Positions 41,274 to 50,551 of a stretch of 64,000 bases of DNA are shown here, one piece after another. The stretch's first letter is position 1. Each line of letters starts with the position of its first letter. The position numbers and the translations under genes are program-made. Under the pieces are notes generated by a model, which was not told the origin of the DNA, did no database searches, and saw only the letters and a program-made list of their open reading frames with translations. Source of the DNA: Cellulomonas hominis (GTDB lineage: Bacteria; Actinomycetota; Actinomycetes; Actinomycetales; Cellulomonadaceae); contig NZ_JACHDN010000001.1 in assembly GCF_014201095.1 (NCBI RefSeq), positions 620,001 to 684,000 on the forward strand, in the 5' to 3' direction.

Positions 41274-42524
41274 TCACGGCGGCCACCCCGACGGCGGCAC
41301 CAGGCGCCAGATCCGCCACACCCAGACGACCTGGAGCGCGAGCATGAGCGCGACCACCGCGGCGGTCCACGCCCACCGCGCCCGGCGCGGCCCGGTGACC
41401 ACCCCCGCGGTCGCCGCGCCGAGCGGGTACGCCAGCAGCAGGAACCGCGCGAGGCTGCTCCCCGGCTCCACCGCGGCGGCCAGGTACAGCAGGTACGCGG
41501 CCGACCAGGCGTGCAGCTCCCGGCCCAGCCTCCAGGCCGACGGCACGACGAGGCACGCGACGACGAACGCCGCCGCCGCCAGCACCACGAGCGGCGCCGC
41601 GCCCCCGAACCAGAACTGCGGCACGTACGCCCAGCCGGCGAACGGCGCGGTGGTGCGCGCGCCCCGCCACGCCTCCTGGGTCTGCAGGTAGGCGTCGGGC
41701 ACCCCGGTCACCCAGGCGCACACCGCGAGCCAGACGAACCCGGAGGCGACCGCGGTGACCGCGAGCGCCCCGATGCCGACGAGGTCGCGGGCGGGCGGAC
41801 GCTCCCCCGCCGCCCGCCAGGTCCGCCACCGCACCAGGGCGTGCACCGCGACGACGACGGCCATGGGCAGCGCCACGGCCCGGGTGAAGCCGAGCGCCAG
41901 CACCGCGAGGCAGGCCCAGCCGTACCGGCGGGTGACGACGGCGAGCAGCGCGGCGGCGACCAGCAGCAGCGCGAGCGCCTCGGTGTACCCGACCTGGAGC
42001 ACCACCGACGTCGGGAACACCGACACCAGCAGCACGGTGGCGAGCGGCAGCCCGGGCCGGGCGGCGACCGCGCGGGGCGCGCCCCGGACGACCGAGCGGT
42101 GCACCAGCAGCATCGCGGCGGCACCGGCCAGCAGCGACACGGTCGGGGCGACCAGCGCCCAGGACCCGCCGGTCACCGCCATGACGCCGCGCACGAGCAG
42201 CGGGTACAGCGGGAAGAAGGCCCACTCGTTCTGCTGCACCAGGCCGTCGGCGCCGACCGGCAGCGTCGCGGGGTACCCGCCCTCGGCGATCCGCCGGTAC
42301 CAGGTCGCGTCCCACATCAGGCCCGTGTAGTCGGCGTACCCGGGCCGTGCGCCCGTCCAGCCGTTGGCCTCCTGCCGGGTCGCGACGACGAGCAGCACGA
42401 CGGCGGAGAACGCGCGCGCCGCCGCGTACACGGCCAGCACCTGCGCCCACCAGGGCCACGTCCGGGGGTCCAGCGGCCGGGCGGTCCCGCGAGCCGCGCC
42501 CGTCACGCGCGCGGCACCCGTCAC
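41274..42524 (-). CDS. Polytopic glycosyltransferase, PIG-V-like mannosyltransferase family
   Basis: A 416-residue membrane protein with about nine to ten helices. The early loop WDATWYRRIAEGGYP (about residues 72-86) is the conserved acidic/aromatic motif of actinobacterial mannosyltransferase-family proteins related to GPI mannosyltransferase 2. It probably uses a polyprenyl-phosphate sugar at the membrane outer face; acceptor and sugar are unknown. The GTG overlaps the folP-like stop (GTGA), making it the last gene of a LOG-folP-mannosyltransferase operon. The N-terminus repeats VTGAAR twice. Confidence 0.82.
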   Translation of the reverse strand: MTGAARVTGAARGTARPLDPRTWPWWAQVLAVYAAARAFSAVVLLVVATRQEANGWTGARPGYADYTGLMWDATWYRRIAEGGYPATLPVGADGLVQQNEWAFFPLYPLLVRGVMAVTGGSWALVAPTVSLLAGAAAMLLVHRSVVRGAPRAVAARPGLPLATVLLVSVFPTSVVLQVGYTEALALLLVAAALLAVVTRRYGWACLAVLALGFTRAVALPMAVVVAVHALVRWRTWRAAGERPPARDLVGIGALAVTAVASGFVWLAVCAWVTGVPDAYLQTQEAWRGARTTAPFAGWAYVPQFWFGGAAPLVVLAAAAFVVACLVVPSAWRLGRELHAWSAAYLLYLAAAVEPGSSLARFLLLAYPLGAATAGVVTGPRRARWAWTAAVVALMLALQVVWVWRIWRLVPPSGWPP

Positions 42525-43483
42525 GCGAGCCCCCGCACCGCGCGCGCCGGGGGCGCGTCCCCGCGCAGCGCGGCCACCATGTCGACGGTCCGCCGGGTCG
42601 CCCGCACGTCGTGCGCGCGGAACACCCGCGCGCCGGCCCAGGCGGCGACGGCGGTCGCGGCCAGCGTGCCCTCCAGCCGCTCCTCCGGCGGCAGGTCGAG
42701 GGTCTCGCCGACGAAGTCCTTGCGGGACAGCGCCACCAGCACCGGGTGGCCCAGCGCGGTCAGCGCGGCGGTCCGCCGCACCAGGTGCAGCGAGTGCCAG
42801 GTGTTCTTGCCGAAGTCGTGCGTCGGGTCGACGAGCACGCTCGCCGGGTGCACGCCCAGGCCGACGGCGCGGTCGGCGGCGGCCCGCAGGGTGGCCAGCA
42901 CGTCGAGCAGCACGCCGTCCCGCGGGTCCGCGCCGTCCGGGGCGTCGTCGGGCAGCGGGTAGCTCACCCGGAGCGGGTCGGTGCGCGGCGGCAACCCGCC
43001 CGTGTGCGAGCACACCACCCCGAGCCCGCGCTCGGCGGCGACCTCCACGAGGGCGGGGTCGTGCCCGGCCCAGGTGTCGTTCAGCAGGTCCGCGCCCGCG
43101 TCCGCCGCCGCCCGCGCGACCTCCGCGCGCCAGGTGTCCACGCTGACCAGCAGGTCCGGGTGCCGGCGCCGCACGCGCTCGACGAGCGGCACGACGCGGG
43201 CGATCTCCTCCGCGACCTCGACCCGCGGGCCCCGGCCGGCGCGCACGCCCCCGAGGTCCACCAGGTCCGCGCCCTCCTCCTCCGCGCGCGCCACCGCCGC
43301 ATCGGCCCCGGCGTCGTCGTAGCGGGCGGCGGCGTAGAAGGAGTCGGGCGTGCGGTTGACGACGCCCATGACGACCGGGTGCTCCGGCCCGAACCACCGG
43401 CCCCGGAGCAGCAGCGGCGCGCCCGCCGCGGGGACGCCGCGCGCGGGGACGGCGGGGTCGGCGCCGGCGGGGTCAGCGCCCAC
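42521..43483 (-). CDS. folP2: Dihydropteroate synthase-like protein, FolP2 group
   Basis: A 320-residue TIM-barrel protein of the pterin-binding family. Core motifs are altered: VVNRTPDSFY replaces the usual N-x-TPDSFSDGG, and VDLGGVRAGRGP replaces DIGGESTRPG. These changes match the mycobacterial FolP2 (Rv1207) group, which is reported to lack dihydropteroate synthase activity. True folate synthesis is therefore not assured. The GTG start overlaps the end of the LOG gene by 11 nt. Its neighbours also match the Rv1205-Rv1207 order. Confidence 0.85.
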   Translation of the reverse strand: MGADPAGADPAVPARGVPAAGAPLLLRGRWFGPEHPVVMGVVNRTPDSFYAAARYDDAGADAAVARAEEEGADLVDLGGVRAGRGPRVEVAEEIARVVPLVERVRRRHPDLLVSVDTWRAEVARAAADAGADLLNDTWAGHDPALVEVAAERGLGVVCSHTGGLPPRTDPLRVSYPLPDDAPDGADPRDGVLLDVLATLRAAADRAVGLGVHPASVLVDPTHDFGKNTWHSLHLVRRTAALTALGHPVLVALSRKDFVGETLDLPPEERLEGTLAATAVAAWAGARVFRAHDVRATRRTVDMVAALRGDAPPARAVRGLA

Positions 43484-44336
43484 CCGCGCCCGCCCGGCCC
43501 TCCTCGGCGGCCTCCGCCTCGACCTCCTGCTCGGCGACCTCCTGCGCCCGGGCGGCGGAGGCAGCGGCCTCGCGCTCGGCGGCCCGCAGCTCGACGCCCC
43601 GGTCGCGCACGATCCGCACGGCGTCCTCGGGGTCGTCGACCAGCCGGAGCAGCTCCAGGTCGGCCTCGCGGATCATGCCGCGCTCGAGCACCGGCCCGCG
43701 CAGCCAGTCGAGCATGCCGGTCCAGTAGTCCGAGCCGACGAGCACGATCGGGAACTCGGTGACCTTGTGCGTCTGCACCAGCGTCAGCGCCTCGAACAGC
43801 TCGTCGAACGTGCCGAAGCCGCCCGGCAGCACGATGAAGCCCTCGGCGTACTTGACGAACATCGTCTTGCGGGCGAAGAAGTAGCGGAAGTTCACGCCGA
43901 GGTCGACCCAGGGGTTCATGCCCTGCTCGAACGGCAGCTCGATGCCGAGCCCGACGGACAGGCCGCCCGCCTCCGACGCCCCCTTGTTGGCGGCGGACAT
44001 GATCCCCGGCCCGCCGCCGGTGATGACGGCGTACCCGGCCTCGGCGAGCCGGCGACCGACCTGCTCGCCGAGCGCGAAGTCGGGGTGCTCCGGCAGCGTC
44101 CGCGCGGAACCGAAGACGGAGACCGCGGGACCGAGCTCGGCCAGGGCGCCGAAGCCCTCGACGAACTCGCTCTGGATCCGCATGACGCGCCACGGGTCGC
44201 CGTGCAGCCAGTCCGCGCCGTCGCCGCCCGACAGCAGGCGCTGGTCCGACGTGGTCGCCGGGATCTGCCCGCGTCGCAGCAGGACCGGGCCCTTGCGGTA
44301 GCCGGAACCGGGTGCGGGAACGCCGTCGTCGCTCAT
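43473..44336 (-). CDS. LOG family protein (cytokinin riboside 5'-monophosphate phosphoribohydrolase-like)
   Basis: A 287-residue Rossmann-like protein with GGGPGIMSAANKGA (107-120) and PGGFGTFDELFE (171-182), the two LOG motifs. Family members hydrolyse N6-modified AMP or AMP to the base and ribose 5-phosphate; M. tuberculosis Rv1205 is the equivalent by position. The last 40 residues form a charged Ala/Glu helix. The ATG at 44336 is chosen because TAGAGT precedes it by 8 nt. Confidence 0.9.
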   Translation of the reverse strand: MSDDGVPAPGSGYRKGPVLLRRGQIPATTSDQRLLSGGDGADWLHGDPWRVMRIQSEFVEGFGALAELGPAVSVFGSARTLPEHPDFALGEQVGRRLAEAGYAVITGGGPGIMSAANKGASEAGGLSVGLGIELPFEQGMNPWVDLGVNFRYFFARKTMFVKYAEGFIVLPGGFGTFDELFEALTLVQTHKVTEFPIVLVGSDYWTGMLDWLRGPVLERGMIREADLELLRLVDDPEDAVRIVRDRGVELRAAEREAAASAARAQEVAEQEVEAEAAEEGRAGAGGR

Positions 44337-44344
44337 GGGAGCCG

Positions 44345-44350
44345 ACTCTA
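44345..44350 (-). promoter_or_regulatory. -10 hexamer TAGAGT for the LOG operon
   Basis: It ends 8 nt before the ATG at 44336, near-leaderless spacing. This decides between that ATG and an upstream in-frame start. Confidence 0.45.
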
Positions 44351-44408
44351 CGTGCGCCGGCCGTGGACGCACGGCGGGGCCCGGATGAACGCCGCGTGAC
44401 CAGCGGGC

Positions 44409-45503
44409 TCAGGCCGTCAGCCAGGCGCGGAGGGCGTCGTGGCACAGCGCGAGCTGGGCGACCGGCAGCCGCTCGTCGTCCTTGTGCGCGAGCAGCGGGT
44501 CGCCGGGGCCGAAGTTCACCGCCGGCACGCCGAGCGCGGAGAACCGGGCGACGTCCGTCCAGCCGTACTTGGGCGCCGGCGCCCCGCCCGTCACGCCGAG
44601 CACCGCGGCCGCGAACTCCGCGGCCGCCGGGTCGTCCAGGCCCGGTCGGGCGCCCGCGGCCGCGTCGGTGACGACGACCTCGAACCCGTCGAGCAGGTCC
44701 CGGACGTGCGCCTCGGCCTCGGCGACCGAGCGCGACGGGGCGAACCGGTAGTTCACGGTGACGACGCAGCGGTCCGGCACGACGTTGGTGGCGACGCCGC
44801 CGCTGATCAGCACGGCGTTCAGGCCCTCCCGGTACACGAGCCCGTCGACCTCGACCGAGGCGGGCTCGTACGCGGCGAGCCGGGCGAGGACCGGCGCGGC
44901 GCCGTGGATCGCGTTCACCCCGGTCCACGCCCGCGCCGAGTGCGCGGCCACGCCCGGCACCCGCACCTCCGCGCGCAGCGTCCCGTTGCAGCCGCCCTCG
45001 AGGCCCGCGTCGGTCGGCTCGCACAGCACGGCGAAGTCGGCGGCGAGCCACTCCGGGTGGGCGCGGGCGATCCGGCCGAGCCCGTTCAGCGCCGCGTCGA
45101 CCTCCTCGTGGTCGTAGAACACCCACGTCACGTCCCGGGTGGGCTCGGCCAGCGCCGCCGCGAGCGCGAGCTGCACCGCGACGCCGCCCTTCATGTCGAC
45201 GGTCCCCCGCCCCCACAGCACCGCGTCCGCGCCGTCGCCCTCGAGCCGGGACGGCAGGTTGTCCGCGACCGGGACGGTGTCCAGGTGCCCGGCGACGACG
45301 ACGCGCGACGCCCGGCCGAGGTGCGTGCGGGCGACCACCGCGTCCCCGTCGCGCAGCACCTCCAGGTGCGGGTACGCGCGCAGCGCGGCCTCCACCGCGT
45401 CCGCCAGCGCGGCCTCGGCGCCGCTCACGGAGGCGATGTCGCAGATCGCCGCGGTGAGGCTCGTGAGGTCGGCGGTCAGGTCCAGGGGGGTGGTCGTCGT
45501 CAC
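44409..45503 (-). CDS. dapE: Succinyl-diaminopimelate desuccinylase
   Basis: A 364-residue M20 metalloamidase. Metal and catalytic residues are H73 and D75 (GHLDTVP), D103 ([10 protein letters not shown]), the E133-E134 pair (DHEEV) and E162 (CEPTDAG). It releases succinate from N-succinyl-LL-diaminopimelate in lysine and cell-wall precursor synthesis. It diverges from dapD; the 59-bp spacer holds a -10 for each gene. The GTG start follows TAGGGT by 7 nt. Confidence 0.94.
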   Translation of the reverse strand: MTTTTPLDLTADLTSLTAAICDIASVSGAEAALADAVEAALRAYPHLEVLRDGDAVVARTHLGRASRVVVAGHLDTVPVADNLPSRLEGDGADAVLWGRGTVDMKGGVAVQLALAAALAEPTRDVTWVFYDHEEVDAALNGLGRIARAHPEWLAADFAVLCEPTDAGLEGGCNGTLRAEVRVPGVAAHSARAWTGVNAIHGAAPVLARLAAYEPASVEVDGLVYREGLNAVLISGGVATNVVPDRCVVTVNYRFAPSRSVAEAEAHVRDLLDGFEVVVTDAAAGARPGLDDPAAAEFAAAVLGVTGGAPAPKYGWTDVARFSALGVPAVNFGPGDPLLAHKDDERLPVAQLALCHDALRAWLTA

Positions 45504-45510
45504 GGTCGCG

Positions 45511-45516
45511 ACCCTA
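45511..45516 (-). promoter_or_regulatory. -10 hexamer TAGGGT for dapE
   Basis: It ends 7 nt before the dapE GTG on the minus strand, in the dapE-dapD divergent spacer. The predicted transcript is leaderless. Confidence 0.55.
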
Positions 45517-45549
45517 CCCGCGCGCGCCCGGGTGCCCCGCGCGGCCCCC

Positions 45550-45555
45550 TAGGCT
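45550..45555 (+). promoter_or_regulatory. -10 hexamer TAGGCT for dapD
   Basis: It ends 7 nt before the dapD ATG. The intervening GGAGGG resembles a ribosome binding site but would lie at the very 5' end of the transcript. Confidence 0.5.
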
Positions 45556-45562
45556 GGAGGGC

Positions 45563-46516
45563 ATGAGCGACCGCACCGCCTGGGGCTGGGGCCTGGCCAC
45601 CGTGACCGACGCCGGCTCCGTCCTGGACACCTGGTACCCGCAGCCCGCCCTCGGCGACGTCCCGGACGCCGCCGAGTGCCCGGAGGACCTGGCCGCGCTG
45701 GTCCGCGCCGACGAGTCCCGCGGCGTGCGGACCGAGACGGTGCTCATCGTGGTGGACCTGGACGCCGAGCCGGTGGACACCGCCGACGCGTACCTGCGGC
45801 TGCACCTGCTGTCGCACCGCCTCGTGCTGCCGAACACGATCAACCTCGACGGCATCTTCGCCGCGCTGCCGAACGTCGTGTGGACCGACCGGGGCCCGTG
45901 CGCGGTCGACGGCTTCGAGACCACCCGCGCCCGGCTGCGCGCGGCGACCGGCCGGCCGGTGACCGTGCTCGGGGTCGACAAGTTCCCGCGGATGGTGGAC
46001 TACGTGCTGCCGTCCGGCGTGCGGGTCGCGGACGCCGACCGGGTCCGGCTCGGCGCGCACCTCGCGTCCGGGACCACCGTCATGCACGAGGGCTTCGTCA
46101 ACTTCAACGCCGGCACGCTCGGCACGTCGATGGTCGAGGGCCGGATCTCGCAGGGCGTCGTCGTCGGCGAGGGCTCGGACATCGGCGGCGGCGCGTCCAT
46201 CATGGGCACCCTGTCCGGCGGCGGCCGCGAGCGGGTGTCGATCGGCGAGCGGTCCCTGCTCGGCGCGAACGCCGGTCTCGGCATCCCGCTCGGCGACGAC
46301 TGCGTCGTCGAGGCGGGCCTCTACCTGACGGCCGGCACGAAGGTCGCCCTCGTCGGCCAGGCCGGCGAGGACGGCGCCCCGCGCGTCGTCAAGGCCCGCG
46401 AGCTCGCCGGGGCGGACGGCATCCTGTTCCGCCGCAACTCCCTCACGGGCGGCGTCGAGGCGGTGGCCCGCACCGGCACCGGCATCACGCTGAACGCGGC
46501 GCTGCACGCCAACTGA
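45563..46516 (+). CDS. dapD: Tetrahydrodipicolinate N-succinyltransferase
   Basis: A 317-residue actinobacterial-type DapD. The N-terminal domain leads into a left-handed beta-helix (about residues 150-260) with hexapeptide-like repeats such as [18 protein letters not shown] and [14 protein letters not shown]. It transfers succinyl from succinyl-CoA to tetrahydrodipicolinate, the step before DapC and DapE. All three enzymes are encoded in this window. The next gene starts 5 nt after its stop. Confidence 0.95.
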   Translation: MSDRTAWGWGLATVTDAGSVLDTWYPQPALGDVPDAAECPEDLAALVRADESRGVRTETVLIVVDLDAEPVDTADAYLRLHLLSHRLVLPNTINLDGIFAALPNVVWTDRGPCAVDGFETTRARLRAATGRPVTVLGVDKFPRMVDYVLPSGVRVADADRVRLGAHLASGTTVMHEGFVNFNAGTLGTSMVEGRISQGVVVGEGSDIGGGASIMGTLSGGGRERVSIGERSLLGANAGLGIPLGDDCVVEAGLYLTAGTKVALVGQAGEDGAPRVVKARELAGADGILFRRNSLTGGVEAVARTGTGITLNAALHAN

Positions 46517-46521
46517 CCGCC

Positions 46522-47415
46522 ATGGCTCGGGGGTCCCGGCTCGGCTGCGCGGCGCTCACGGCGCTGGTGCTGCTGGCCGGGGCGGTCTCCGTGGTGGTGT
46601 GGGCGCTCGGCGGGTCGCGCCCGGACGCGGCTTCCCGCCGGTGCACCGCGACGGTCGACGGCACCGCGTGGGAGCTGTCCGCCGACCAGGCGGACAACGC
46701 CGCGCTGATCGCGCTGACCGCGGTCGAGCGCGGGCTCCCGGCGCGCGCCGCGACGATCGGGCTGGCGACCGCGCTGCAGGAGTCGCGGCTGATCAACATC
46801 GACTACGGCGACCGGGACTCGATCGGGCTGTTCCAGCAGCGGCCGTCGCAGGGCTGGGGCACGGTCGAGCAGATCATGGACCCGGTGTACTCGACCGGGA
46901 AGTTCTACGACGGGCTCGTGCGGGTCCCCGGGTACACCGAGCTCGAGGTGACCGAGGCCGCGCAGGCGGTGCAGCGGTCGGCGTTCCCGGAGGCCTACGC
47001 CCAGCACGAGCCCCGCTCGCGGGCGTGGGCGTCCGCGCTGACCGGCTGGTCCCCCGCCGCGGTGCACTGCGACCTCGACCCGGCGGCGGGCCCCGGGGAC
47101 CCGGACGTCGTGGTCGCCCGGGTGCAGCGCGACCTGGGCGGGACGGTGTCCGCGGCGGTGGACGGGTCCGCGGACGGCACCGGCGGCCCGGTCGTGCTGC
47201 TGGACACCGCCGGGCTGACCGCCGCCTCCGGCGGGGACGCCGACCGCAGCGGCTGGGCCGTCGCGCAGTGGGCCGTCGCCGCCGCGGAGGCGCTGGGCGC
47301 CGAGAGCGTCGAGGTCGGCGACGCCCGCTGGGAGCGCGGCGGCACCGGCTGGCAGGACGGCGCCCCCGCCCCGCTCCCCGCGGGCACGGTCGCCCTCACC
47401 CTCGCCGCCCCGTGA
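46522..47415 (+). CDS. Membrane-anchored lysozyme-like fold protein
   Basis: A 297-residue protein with an N-terminal membrane anchor (about 8-29). The next domain has ATALQESRLINIDYGDRDS and IGLFQQRPSQGWGT, a pattern shared with lytic transglycosylase/lysozyme-like actinobacterial proteins; E87 is the candidate acid. The last 120 residues are an Ala/Gly/Asp-rich domain I do not recognise. It would act on the outer face, plausibly on peptidoglycan. It is 5 nt after dapD and probably co-transcribed, linking wall precursor synthesis with wall remodelling. Confidence 0.75.
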   Translation: MARGSRLGCAALTALVLLAGAVSVVVWALGGSRPDAASRRCTATVDGTAWELSADQADNAALIALTAVERGLPARAATIGLATALQESRLINIDYGDRDSIGLFQQRPSQGWGTVEQIMDPVYSTGKFYDGLVRVPGYTELEVTEAAQAVQRSAFPEAYAQHEPRSRAWASALTGWSPAAVHCDLDPAAGPGDPDVVVARVQRDLGGTVSAAVDGSADGTGGPVVLLDTAGLTAASGGDADRSGWAVAQWAVAAAEALGAESVEVGDARWERGGTGWQDGAPAPLPAGTVALTLAAP

Positions 47416-47433
47416 AACCCGCGCCCCGCGCGG

Positions 47434-48351
47434 TCAGCTCAGGGCCGCGAAGGCCGTGATCTCCGCCCGGAGCTGCTCCGCGAGCTCCGCGAGGCCCGCG
47501 CCGTCGCCCCCGCCGGCCGCCGCGGCGACCGCGCCCACCTGCTCGGACATCCCGCCGATGATCTCGTCGATCCGCTCGATCGCCCGGCCCGCGTCCTCGG
47601 CGGCCGCCTGCGCGGCGACCACCTGGCGCGCGATGTCGTCGGACCGGCCCGCGGAGTCGTCGGCGAGCGTGCGGACCTCGTCGGCGACGACGGCGAACCC
47701 GCGCCCGGCCTCCCCGGCCCGCGCGGCCTCGATCGCGGCGTTCAGGGCGAGCAGCCGGGTGCGGGACGCGATGGTCTTGACCAGCCCGGCGGCCTCCTGG
47801 ATCTGCGCGGACGTGTCCGTCAGGCCCTGCACGGTGGTCCGGGAGTCGTGGGCGGCGGTCGTCGCGGACTGCGCCGCGGCGGCCAGCGTCGCGGCCGACG
47901 ACGTGAGGCCGTGCGCGGAGTCCGCGAGGCGCGCCGCGACGACGACCATCCGCTCGGCGAGGTCGGCGCGCTCGGCCTGGTCGCGCGCGGTCCGCGTCGC
48001 CGCGGACTCGAGCCCGGCGCGGGCGGCGTCGATCCGCACCGCGCCGTCCCGGAACGCCCCCGGCATGCCGCGGCGCAGGAACCGGCGGTGGAACCGCCCC
48101 TCTCCCGCGGCGGTCAGCGAGGCCTGGGACTCGCGCACGTAGGCGTCAACCAGGTCCGCGAGGCGGTTGAGCGAGACGCGGGCGCGCTGCACCGCCGGGT
48201 CGCCGTCGAGCACGGGGAGCCGGTCCTCGAGGTCGCCCTCGGCGACCCGGTCGCAGAACGCGGCGATCTGCTCCAGGGACGCCCGGGTGACGTCGTCCAC
48301 GACGGGGCCCTCCGCGGCGGGGGCGGCCGCGCGCCGCCGGAGCGGGCTCAC
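47434..48351 (-). CDS. Soluble methyl-accepting chemotaxis signalling protein
   Basis: A 305-residue protein with no membrane helix. A HAMP-like region (about 27-75) and a [20 protein letters not shown] linker (86-105) lead to a short signalling domain. Its hairpin tip reads [19 protein letters not shown] then [17 protein letters not shown] (about 200-235). It should couple to CheA/CheW. The GTG overlaps the stop of the PAS gene (GTGA), so the two probably form one split aerotaxis-like receptor. No che or flagellar genes are in the window. Confidence 0.88.
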   Translation of the reverse strand: MSPLRRRAAAPAAEGPVVDDVTRASLEQIAAFCDRVAEGDLEDRLPVLDGDPAVQRARVSLNRLADLVDAYVRESQASLTAAGEGRFHRRFLRRGMPGAFRDGAVRIDAARAGLESAATRTARDQAERADLAERMVVVAARLADSAHGLTSSAATLAAAAQSATTAAHDSRTTVQGLTDTSAQIQEAAGLVKTIASRTRLLALNAAIEAARAGEAGRGFAVVADEVRTLADDSAGRSDDIARQVVAAQAAAEDAGRAIERIDEIIGGMSEQVGAVAAAAGGGDGAGLAELAEQLRAEITAFAALS

Positions 48352-48977
48352 CGCAGACCCCCGCGGCGGGCGGGCTCGTCCGCGGCGTCGTCGGCCGCGG
48401 CGAGCGACCAGACGAACTCGTCGTAGGTGGCCCCCGCGTCGGCCAGCGCCCCCTCCAGCGCCGCGGTCCCGGCCGCGATCGCGTCGGGGGTCCGGGACTC
48501 GGCGTCCTCGGCCGCGCGGATCCGCGCGTACAGGTCGCCCACGGTGCGCCGCGTGCCCGGCGGGACCCACCGCCGGTTCGAGTGGTAGCCCGTGATCGCG
48601 CCGCCGGGCCCGAACGACGGGGTGACGTGCGCGAGCACCCAGTAGTGCCCGCCGTCCGCCGCCAGGTTGAGCACGTACGCGAACAGCTCGCGGCCGGTCG
48701 GGATGACCTCCCACATGAGCTGGAAGACGGCCCGGGGCATCGCCGGGTGCCGGATGATGTTGTGCGGCGCGCCGACGATCTGGTGCTCCTCGTACCCCGC
48801 GACTCGCAGGAACACGTCGTTGGCGTACGTGATGATGCCCTTGGGGTCCGTCTTGGAGACGATGATCTCCTCGGGGCCGTAGGGCCGTTCGACGCCGGTG
48901 GGCACCACTGCGCGCCGCCCTCGCGCAGTCCCGTCCCGCCGGCTCGTCCCGCGCGACGCGGTCAGAGTGGGCGACAT
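48348..48977 (-). CDS. Aer-like PAS sensor protein
   Basis: A 209-residue protein whose residues 31-140 match the PAS domain of the aerotaxis receptor Aer: [19 protein letters not shown], then [17 protein letters not shown], then [14 protein letters not shown]. In Aer this domain binds FAD and reports redox or oxygen status. There is no membrane anchor or signalling domain; those functions seem supplied by the adjoining MCP gene. A shorter start at the GTG-GTG near 48905 is possible. The ATG at 48977 is kept because a promoter-like GCCGATCA ends 7 nt before it. Confidence 0.85.
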   Translation of the reverse strand: MSPTLTASRGTSRRDGTARGRRAVVPTGVERPYGPEEIIVSKTDPKGIITYANDVFLRVAGYEEHQIVGAPHNIIRHPAMPRAVFQLMWEVIPTGRELFAYVLNLAADGGHYWVLAHVTPSFGPGGAITGYHSNRRWVPPGTRRTVGDLYARIRAAEDAESRTPDAIAAGTAALEGALADAGATYDEFVWSLAAADDAADEPARRGGLR

Positions 48978-48984
48978 GCTCCGT

Positions 48985-48992
48985 TGATCGGC
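48985..48992 (-). promoter_or_regulatory. Sigma-28-like -10 GCCGATCA for the PAS/MCP pair
   Basis: GCCGATCA differs by one base from the GCCGATAA -10 of flagellar/chemotaxis sigma factors and ends 7 nt before the PAS ATG. No TAAA -35 is visible about 15 nt upstream, so support is weak. Confidence 0.25.
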
Positions 48993-49082
48993 CCGGTCCG
49001 CCCCGATCTGACCGGTTCGTCCGGGCCGGATGCCGGGGAAGCGATTGCCGTTTTTCGGGCGGCCGGAACCCTCAGGCCCGCG

Positions 49083-50381
<1,299 letters not shown>

Positions 50382-50484
50382 GGCGCTCCTCCTCGGGCGA
50401 TCAGCGGGGGTCGGACCTGGGTCCGGTCCGCGAGGTCGGCCGGCGGGCCGCAGCGGTGCGGACGCGCCAGGCGTCGGTGCCCTG

Positions 50485-50490
50485 ACGCTA
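50485..50490 (-). promoter_or_regulatory. Candidate -10 TAGCGT for gltA
   Basis: TAGCGT on the minus strand lies 104 nt before the gltA ATG. It places the Crp/GlxR-type site at roughly -65, a position typical for activation. Confidence 0.4.
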
Positions 50491-50535
50491 CTTCGCGTCC
50501 GCGCAGGCGACCACACCGGTGACCGCCTGTCGGGC

Positions 50536-50551
50536 TGTGACTCGGGTCACA
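50536..50551 (-). promoter_or_regulatory. Crp/GlxR-type operator upstream of gltA
   Basis: TGTGACTCGGGTCACA matches TGTGA-N6-TCACA in all ten fixed positions and extends to CTGTGAC/GTCACAG. It overlaps the dapC stop codon. In Corynebacterium glutamicum GlxR is known to bind the gltA promoter, which supports the assignment. Confidence 0.65.
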
